Source of the DNA: Treponema sp. UBA4319
GTDB taxonomy: Bacteria; Spirochaetota; Spirochaetia; Treponematales; Treponemataceae
Length of the DNA stretch: 13,276 nt
Assembly (NCBI GenBank): GCA_002393865.1
Contig: DGUD01000219.1
Coordinates: forward strand, 1 to 13,276
Direction of reading: 5' to 3'
Shown here: piece by piece, positions 6,890 through 11,613 of the stretch
Layout: the number at the start of each line of letters is the position of its first letter
How positions within the stretch are numbered: the first letter of the stretch is position 1
Program-made: the position numbers and the translations under genes
Notes under the pieces: model-generated
The model's database searches: none
The model's input: the letters and a program-made list of their open reading frames with translations, nothing else
Told to the model about the DNA's origin: nothing

Positions 6890-7819
6890 TTATGTCGCAT
6901 CCTTAGTGCTGCTTGCCGTGCAGATGTCGTGCAGCGGGAGCTGTTCCCGCCGGAATACGGCGAGCGCCTCTGCAGGTGTCAGCGGTTCCGGCTGCTCCGT
7001 AAAGCCGCAGAGATGCATGATGCGCCCGATGACTTCCTGCGGCGTGCAGGTGCTGCGCAGAAAGCCCATGTCCGTGTCCTTGCTCCGCTTTGACAGCCTG
7101 CGGCCTGACGCGTCCGTCAGCAGCGGCAGATGGAAGTAGCACGGCGGCGCAAAACCGAGTTTCTTGTACAGGTAAAGCTGCTGGTGCGTGGCGGCGAGCA
7201 GATCCCTGCCGCGCACAACCTCCGTTACGCCCATGAGCGCGTCGTCCGTTACGACCGCCAGCTGGTAGGCAAAATTGCCGTCGGCGCGGCGCAGCACAAA
7301 GTCCCCGCAATCGTGCAGCAGGTGGCAGCGCTGCAAACCGTAGTGCCCGTCAACAAAAGAGACTTCCTCGTCGCTTACCCGTATCCGTTTGGCGGGGCTG
7401 CGTTCTGCGGAAAGCCTGAGCCGCTCCTCCGGCAGCAGCGCCCTGCAGCGCCCGGAATAGATGGGCGTCCCGTCGCTCGCATGGGGCGCGCTTGCTGCCT
7501 GCAGATCCGCCCGGCGGCAGAAGCAGTCGTAGACCAGCCCCTGCGCCTCCATCGCGGCAAAGCTTTCCTCGTAAAAGGCGTCCCGCTGCGACTGAAAATA
7601 CGCTGGGGTGCCGCCTTCGTCCCACGTGAGTCCGAGCCAGCGGATATCGTCGATGAGCTGGGCGGCGTAGGCGGGCTTGCAGCGCTGCCTGTCCAAATCC
7701 TCTATGCGCAGCAGCCATGAGCCGCCCTGCGAGCGGGCGGACAGCCACGAGAGCAGCGCCGCGTATATGTTCCCCAGATGCATCCTGCCGCTGGGCGAGG
7801 GGGCAAAGCGTCCTTTCAT
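6890..7819 (-). CDS. gluQ: Glutamyl-Q tRNA(Asp) synthetase
   Basis: A 309-aa protein, the normal length for GluQ (YadB). It is a truncated glutamyl-tRNA synthetase without the anticodon-binding domain that attaches glutamate to the queuosine at position 34 of tRNA-Asp. Seen: FAPSPSGRMHLGN with the HIGH-type motif HLGN (14-17), RIEDLD (38-43), zinc ligands C99, C101, Y121 and C125 in the DCFCRR and YSGRC segments that are typical of GluQ, the block DGNFAYQLAVVTDD (180-193), RGRDLL (203-208) and a KMSKS-like LSKRSK (242-247). Start: the ATG at 7819 overlaps the TGA of the upstream MATE gene as ATGA, and the HLGN motif then lies at the usual distance. The open frame further upstream (to 7990) runs through the MATE gene and is rejected. 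No Shine-Dalgarno is seen, so translation is probably coupled to MATE. The C-terminal section contains a copy of the repeat-array core at 6944-6956. Confidence 0.96.
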   Translation of the reverse strand: MKGRFAPSPSGRMHLGNIYAALLSWLSARSQGGSWLLRIEDLDRQRCKPAYAAQLIDDIRWLGLTWDEGGTPAYFQSQRDAFYEESFAAMEAQGLVYDCFCRRADLQAASAPHASDGTPIYSGRCRALLPEERLRLSAERSPAKRIRVSDEEVSFVDGHYGLQRCHLLHDCGDFVLRRADGNFAYQLAVVTDDALMGVTEVVRGRDLLAATHQQLYLYKKLGFAPPCYFHLPLLTDASGRRLSKRSKDTDMGFLRSTCTPQEVIGRIMHLCGFTEQPEPLTPAEALAVFRREQLPLHDICTASSTKDAT

Positions 7820-9201
7820 CGCTGTTTCGGGGAATGCTTTTCCAGCGCGCCCATGTACCTGATGTAGGCGGCGATGTTCGCCACAAAGGTCAGCGTCCAG
7901 CTGATAGGGTAGGACAGGAATATGGTGAGCGGCGTGTGGAACTGCGGCATCCTGAACACGGTGGAGAGCCAGATGATGCGGAATACGCATGCGCCCAGCA
8001 GCGATGTGATGACCGGCAGCAGCGAGTGCCCTATTCCCCTGATGGCGTTCGACATGCCGTCCATCATGCCGCAGAGATAGTACGTGGTGAATATGACCCA
8101 GAGCCGCGACATCCCTGCCTCCACGACCTCCGGGCTCTTGGTGTAGATGCCCAGCAGCTGCCTGCCCGCCGCAAGGAAAATCGCGCTCAGCACTGCCCCG
8201 ATGACGGCGATGGACAGCTGCGATACCCAGACCGTCCGCCTGATTCTGCCGGTCTTGTTCGCGCCGAGATTCTGCGAGCAGAAGGTGAGCGCGCCCTGGG
8301 AAAAGCCGTTCATGGAGGTATAGATGAAGCCCTCCAGGTTGCAGGCGGCGGCGTTCCCCGCAATGAGCACGGAGCCGAAGGAATTCACAGAGGACTGGAT
8401 GATGACGTTTGAGAAAGAGAACATGATTCCCTGGAATCCCGCGGGCAGGCCTATCCGCACAATCTGCGCGAGGATTGCGCCGTCAATCCTCAGCTTGCGT
8501 GGATCAAGGCGGAATTCGTCTTTTTCGCGGCACAGAATCAGCACCACGAGCACCGCGGAGATGCACTGAGAGATGACCGTCGCGAGCGCGACTCCCGCCA
8601 CGTCCATCTTGAGGACGATGACGAAGAAGAGGTTGAGCAGCAGGTTTATGACCCCCGCGAGGAAGAGTATGTAGAGCGGGCGCTGGGTGTCGCCCTTTGC
8701 CCGCAGGATTGCGCTCCCGAAGTTGTACACCATCGTCGCGGTGATGCCGCCGAAGTAGATTTTCAGATAGACCGAAGCCAGCTCCAGCACCCTGCCCGGC
8801 GCCTGCATCAGGATGAGGAGCAGGCGTGCGCTGCTGACGCCTATCACGGTCAGCGCGATGCCGCTGTAGACGGATACCAGCATGGCGGTGTGCACGGCCT
8901 TTCTGAGGGCGCTGCCCTGCTTTGCCCCGAAGTAGCGGGCCGCTACAACGTTCGTGCCGATAGAGAGCCCCATAAAGAGGTTGATGAGCAGGTTGATGAG
9001 CGAGCCGGTGGAGCCGACCGCCGCCAGCGAGTCGTCCCCCGCGAATTGTCCCACGACGACCACGTCCGCCGCGTTGAAGAGCAGCTGCAGGACGCTGGAG
9101 AAAATGAGCGGGATGGAGAAGCGGAGCAGCTTGGTGAACAGCGGCCCTTCCGTCATGTCTATTTTGTTCTGCCCGTGAGGAACGGATCCCTTTGCTTCCA
9201 T
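7816..9201 (-). CDS. MATE family efflux transporter (NorM/DinF-like)
   Basis: A 461-aa integral membrane protein of the usual MATE length, with about twelve hydrophobic segments in two homologous halves (about 28-230 and 240-450). The N-terminal block IDMTEGPL, then IPLIFSSVLQLLFNAADVVVVGQF (30-53) and IGTNVVAARYFGA (81-93) is characteristic, as is RAKGDTQRPLY (167-177) in the first half. MATE proteins export cationic drugs, dyes or metabolites by H+ or Na+ antiport at the cytoplasmic membrane. The substrate here cannot be predicted. The ATG at 9201 is preferred because MTEGPL is normally preceded by about 15 residues and because a promoter ends just upstream. There is no ribosome site, which fits a leaderless transcript. 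The gene is first in an operon with gluQ. Confidence 0.95.
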   Translation of the reverse strand: MEAKGSVPHGQNKIDMTEGPLFTKLLRFSIPLIFSSVLQLLFNAADVVVVGQFAGDDSLAAVGSTGSLINLLINLFMGLSIGTNVVAARYFGAKQGSALRKAVHTAMLVSVYSGIALTVIGVSSARLLLILMQAPGRVLELASVYLKIYFGGITATMVYNFGSAILRAKGDTQRPLYILFLAGVINLLLNLFFVIVLKMDVAGVALATVISQCISAVLVVLILCREKDEFRLDPRKLRIDGAILAQIVRIGLPAGFQGIMFSFSNVIIQSSVNSFGSVLIAGNAAACNLEGFIYTSMNGFSQGALTFCSQNLGANKTGRIRRTVWVSQLSIAVIGAVLSAIFLAAGRQLLGIYTKSPEVVEAGMSRLWVIFTTYYLCGMMDGMSNAIRGIGHSLLPVITSLLGACVFRIIWLSTVFRMPQFHTPLTIFLSYPISWTLTFVANIAAYIRYMGALEKHSPKQR

Positions 9202-9207
9202 GCGCCT

Positions 9208-9236
9208 ATTCTATTGGAATTGGCCTTTTATTGCTA
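9208..9236 (-). promoter_or_regulatory. Promoter of the MATE-gluQ operon, leaderless type
   Basis: On the minus strand TAGCAA (9231-9236), 17 bp, then TAGAAT (9208-9213), then 6 nt (AGGCGC) to the ATG at 9201. This matches the spacing of the HD-GYP promoter in every part. The expected start of transcription is the first base of the ATG. Confidence 0.6.
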
Positions 9237-9258
9237 GACCCGCCTCCGCTTGGACACA

Positions 9259-9279
9259 GGAATCAGTTTTGTGTTCCGC
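9259..9279. repeat. Diverged repeat-family copy
   Basis: GGAATCAG, then a run of Ts, then TTCCGC resembles one 22-bp unit read in the array 1 orientation (GGAATCAG...TTCCCGC). Its inner 14-mer, read on the other strand as ACACAAAACTGATT, matches 13-26 exactly. It lies upstream of the MATE promoter. Confidence 0.45.
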
Positions 9280-9312
9280 TTGCAGCTGAACACGGCAGGG
9301 AAATGCGCTCCC

Positions 9313-9359
9313 GGCGGGAGTGGTATCTTATTCCTGCGGGAGTGGTATCAGATTCCGGC
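9313..9359 (-). repeat. 22-bp tandem repeat array, two units (array 2)
   Basis: Two 22-bp units (9313-9334 and 9335-9356) share GCGGGAGTGGTATC and end in ATTCC, and the sequence continues GGC. Read on the minus strand the units are CTCCCGCAGGAATA plus octamers AGATACCA/TGATACCA, the same register as array 1 (AGATACTA/AGATACCC) but inverted. The array sits directly beside the -35 element of the gene at 9428. Confidence 0.85.
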
Positions 9360-9388
9360 TAGCACAAGCACGCCCCGTATGCTATACT
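9360..9388 (+). promoter_or_regulatory. Promoter of the two-gene membrane protein operon
   Basis: TAGCAC (9360-9365), 17 bp, then TATACT (9383-9388). The ten bases CGGCTAGCAC around this -35 are identical to those at the HD-GYP promoter. Transcription is expected near 9395, giving a leader of about 33 nt with AGGAG (9416-9420). Confidence 0.65.
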
Positions 9389-9427
9389 GGCAGGGATGGC
9401 GGCGCTGCCGCTGCGAGGAGCGTGCGT

Positions 9428-10093
9428 ATGGCTGAGAAAAAAGCTGATATAAAAAAGAAATCGGGGATGAAACGGGCTGTCTCTGTCGGAGCCGTGCTTT
9501 GCACACTGATTGTGGGCGCATCTTCTGCGCTGCTCTTCCGGGGAACGCAGGAGACGATTGTGCGGCTGGAGGCGCAGATTGCCTTTATGGAGGAAGACTG
9601 TGTTCCCCTCCGCTTTGAGGTCGTGCGGCGCGATGCCGACGAGATAGAGATAGCGGCCGCTGCCTATGACTGCACCACGGGCAGGCGGACGGGAGAGAGC
9701 AGGACTTTCGTGCTCCGGGGGGAAGAGCTGTTCGTCGATTTCCAGATTATACGGCTTTCGGAAAAAGATTACGTGTTCTTTCCCAGCGGGCTGTACACCG
9801 ATACTATGGCGATGCAGGATGCCGAAAAGCTGTTCTCCCTGTACGATGACAATGGATTTCCTTCCATATATAAGGGGCTTGCGGAGACGCTTTCCGGGGC
9901 AGAGCGGGCCGAGGTGGAATCGCAGCTTTCCCAGTATTTCGACATGATAAAGAACGGCTGGCAGGGCAGCTCCAGCGGGCAGTTCGGGACCTCGGTGCAC
10001 GACCTGAAGTCAGTCGCCCAGTTCAAGCAGGGCTTTACCTACAAGGTGCTCTGCCACCCGCATACGGGCGGCATGGAAATCGTAAAGGAATAG
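9428..10093 (+). CDS. Membrane-anchored protein of unknown function (first of a pair)
   Basis: A 221-aa protein with an AGGAG ribosome site (9416-9420) 7 nt before the ATG. The frame is open further upstream to 9320, but the promoter and ribosome site rule that out. A Lys-rich start (MAEKKADIKKKSGMKR) precedes one hydrophobic segment (about 16-37) that fits a signal-anchor. The rest lies outside the membrane: a short helix with coiled-coil character (41-55), then a beta-rich region (60-125) and a section of mixed fold with DAEKLFSLYDD (131-141) and GFPSIYKGLAE. I do not recognise the family. The downstream gene starts 3 bases after its stop and shares a similar block, so the two are probably one operon and functionally linked. 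Confidence 0.85.
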   Translation: MAEKKADIKKKSGMKRAVSVGAVLCTLIVGASSALLFRGTQETIVRLEAQIAFMEEDCVPLRFEVVRRDADEIEIAAAAYDCTTGRRTGESRTFVLRGEELFVDFQIIRLSEKDYVFFPSGLYTDTMAMQDAEKLFSLYDDNGFPSIYKGLAETLSGAERAEVESQLSQYFDMIKNGWQGSSSGQFGTSVHDLKSVAQFKQGFTYKVLCHPHTGGMEIVKE

Positions 10094-10096
10094 CGT

Positions 10097-11179
10097 ATGG
10101 GCAGACAGGAACATCCGGCTGCTGAGGGGCGGCAGGCGGCAAAGGCGCATGGAAGGCGGCGCGGCTTTTTTGCCTGCGCGCTCTTTGCGCTGTGCGCGAT
10201 GCTTGTGGCCGCTCTTGCCGTGTATGCCGCCGAGGGCGCGGTTGCCGCCGGGATGCAGGATTTTTCTCTGGAGCAGATGCCGCTTGCCACGCTGCTGCTT
10301 GCGGCGCTCCGGCAGCTCTACGCGCTGATACGGCCGTTCGCCGTGCCGCTGCTGCTTGCCGTGCTGCTGTGCGCCCTGCTTGCCGCGGCAAAAGCCGTGT
10401 ATACGGAGGAGCGGCGCTTCGGCAGGCTTTCCGCGGGCGGCTGCCTCGCCGTCTCCCTCGATGCCTTCCGCCGCTTTCTGCTGGCGCTGCTCCGCTGGGT
10501 GCCGGAAATCCTTGTGATCCTGCTGCTTGCGGCGGGGCTCAATTCGCTCTTGCTGGGCATCGGCCGCTTCCGCAAAGTTGCCGACGATATGCGGCGCATA
10601 CGGGAGCTGGGCGTGATGGTGCGGAACCTGTCTCGGGCGGACGACGTGGCGCAGATAACGCTGCTCTCCCAGCGTGGCGGCGCTGGCGGGGATGTGGAGA
10701 AGACGTACCGTATCGAAATTCTTTCCGAGCAGGGCAAGCCGCTTTCCGAGCAGACGGTCACGCTGCGGGGCAACAGGATTGCCATCGATTCCATCACCGT
10801 GAATTTCGACTATTCGCAGATTGAGACCGGGCAGCAGAATATCGCCTACCCGTACCGCGTGTATTCGGAGCTGATGAAGCCGGAAGACGCCGTGCCGCTC
10901 ACCTGTATGTTCAACGATGAGCAGCTGCCCGTCATCTATTGTCTGGAGGAATCATCCATCTATGGCATGGAGGCGGACAGTTTTTTCCGCCGCCTCAAGG
11001 AGCTCTTTGCGATTCTGGGGGACGAGCGGCAGTGCCGGGAGCTTGGCATACGTAGCGTGAACGGTACCGTCAGCCATTTTGTCGTGAGCCGGGGCGAGGT
11101 CTGGCGGGTAAGCGTGCTGGCGACCGGCGGGCTGGCCGTACGCAAAAAGCTGAGCCTTGCCGATGATGCGCGCTGGTAG
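10097..11179 (+). CDS. Multi-pass membrane protein of unknown function (second of the pair)
   Basis: A 360-aa protein beginning 3 bases after the previous stop, with AAAGGAA (10084-10090) as ribosome site. A basic start (MGRQEH..GRRRG) is followed by hydrophobic segments at about 24-46, 62-78, 80-102 and 128-155. The C-terminal ~200 residues are soluble and beta-rich: TYRIEILSEQGKPLSEQTVTLRGNRIAIDS (about 203-232), then DAVPLTCMFNDEQLPVIYCLEES. The second part matches the upstream protein (TFVLRGEELFVDF; DAEKLFSLYDDNGFPSIYKG) at similar spacing, so the two may be distant paralogues or partners. No enzyme motif is visible and no family is recognised. It is convergent with the tRNA-Thr gene, whose terminator begins 21 bp past the stop. 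Confidence 0.85.
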   Translation: MGRQEHPAAEGRQAAKAHGRRRGFFACALFALCAMLVAALAVYAAEGAVAAGMQDFSLEQMPLATLLLAALRQLYALIRPFAVPLLLAVLLCALLAAAKAVYTEERRFGRLSAGGCLAVSLDAFRRFLLALLRWVPEILVILLLAAGLNSLLLGIGRFRKVADDMRRIRELGVMVRNLSRADDVAQITLLSQRGGAGGDVEKTYRIEILSEQGKPLSEQTVTLRGNRIAIDSITVNFDYSQIETGQQNIAYPYRVYSELMKPEDAVPLTCMFNDEQLPVIYCLEESSIYGMEADSFFRRLKELFAILGDERQCRELGIRSVNGTVSHFVVSRGEVWRVSVLATGGLAVRKKLSLADDARW

Positions 11180-11199
11180 CAGGAATGCTGCACCGGAAC

Positions 11200-11229
11200 A
11201 AAAAAAGCTTCCGCTTGGGCGGAAGCTTT
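11200..11229 (-). terminator. Intrinsic terminator of tRNA-Thr
   Basis: A perfect 11-bp stem (arms 11204-11214 and 11219-11229, 4-nt loop). On the minus strand it is followed by seven U (11200-11206). It begins 3 nt past the tRNA 3' end. On the plus strand only three T follow the stem, so it may end the 10097 gene less well. Confidence 0.92.
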
Positions 11230-11231
11230 GA

Positions 11232-11304
11232 AGCCAACTATCCGACTTGAACGGATCACCTGCTCTTTACGAGGGAGCTGCTCTACCGGATGAGCTAAGT
11301 TGGC
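11232..11304 (-). tRNA. tRNA-Thr (anticodon CGU)
   Basis: A 73-nt cloverleaf without encoded CCA. Seen: 7-bp acceptor stem GCCAACU/AGUUGGC, D arm GCUC/GAGC with an 8-nt loop containing GG, anticodon loop CUCGUAA with U33 and anticodon CGU, a 5-nt variable loop, T arm AUCCG/CGGAU with loop UUCAAGU, and discriminator U73. CGU reads ACG threonine codons. In the anticodon stem four pairs form but position 31-39 is C-A, a mismatch next to the loop. CCA must be added after transcription. The gene has its own promoter and terminator. Confidence 0.95.
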
Positions 11305-11317
11305 ATATCGTGCTCCT

Positions 11318-11346
11318 AGTATAGATAAAACGCGCGGTTTGGTCAA
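11318..11346 (-). promoter_or_regulatory. Promoter of tRNA-Thr
   Basis: On the minus strand TTGACC (11341-11346), 17 bp, then TATACT (11318-11323). Transcription should start about 7 nt before the mature tRNA 5' end. Unlike the four TAGCA promoters in this window, this -35 is close to the classical TTGACA. Confidence 0.8.
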
Positions 11347-11613
11347 TCCCTCGTATGATTTTCTTGCGGTAATTTCCCATAAAAAGCCCTGAAAAGCCCT
11401 TCCAGAAGCGGGCGGAAGTGTTGTATGCTGATGGTGTAGGAGATAGCGCTGACCGTGAACCTGAAGGTTCCTGCGCGGCTCGTATATGACGGCCGGGGCC
11501 GGATGCTTCCGTGCTCAGGGCTGTCCGATTGAAGGGGCGGCGGCGTTCCTGCCGGGTATGTGCTTTGCGCAGGTTCCGGCAGCAGGGGCGTGCAGCCGTC
11601 AGGAGGTTAGATA
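11347..11613 (+). other. Upstream region of the flavoprotein gene; possible structured leader
   Basis: No gene is seen in this 267-bp stretch and I find no convincing -35/-10 pair. It holds a direct repeat AAAAGCCCT (11382-11390, 11392-11400), an inverted repeat GAACCT-GA-AGGTTC (11457-11470), and a 7-bp stem CTGCCGG/CCGGCAG (11549-11555, 11576-11582) just before the AGGAGG ribosome site. It does not match the FMN riboswitch or c-di-GMP-I motifs as I know them. A regulatory leader is possible but unproven. Confidence 0.3.

Noticed and set aside
7820..7990. N-terminal extension of GluQ
   Set aside because: The extra residues are the MATE gene read in another frame, and HLGN sits at the usual place when the start is 7819.
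11347..11613. FMN riboswitch before the flavoprotein gene
   Set aside because: The conserved FMN-element segments are not present.
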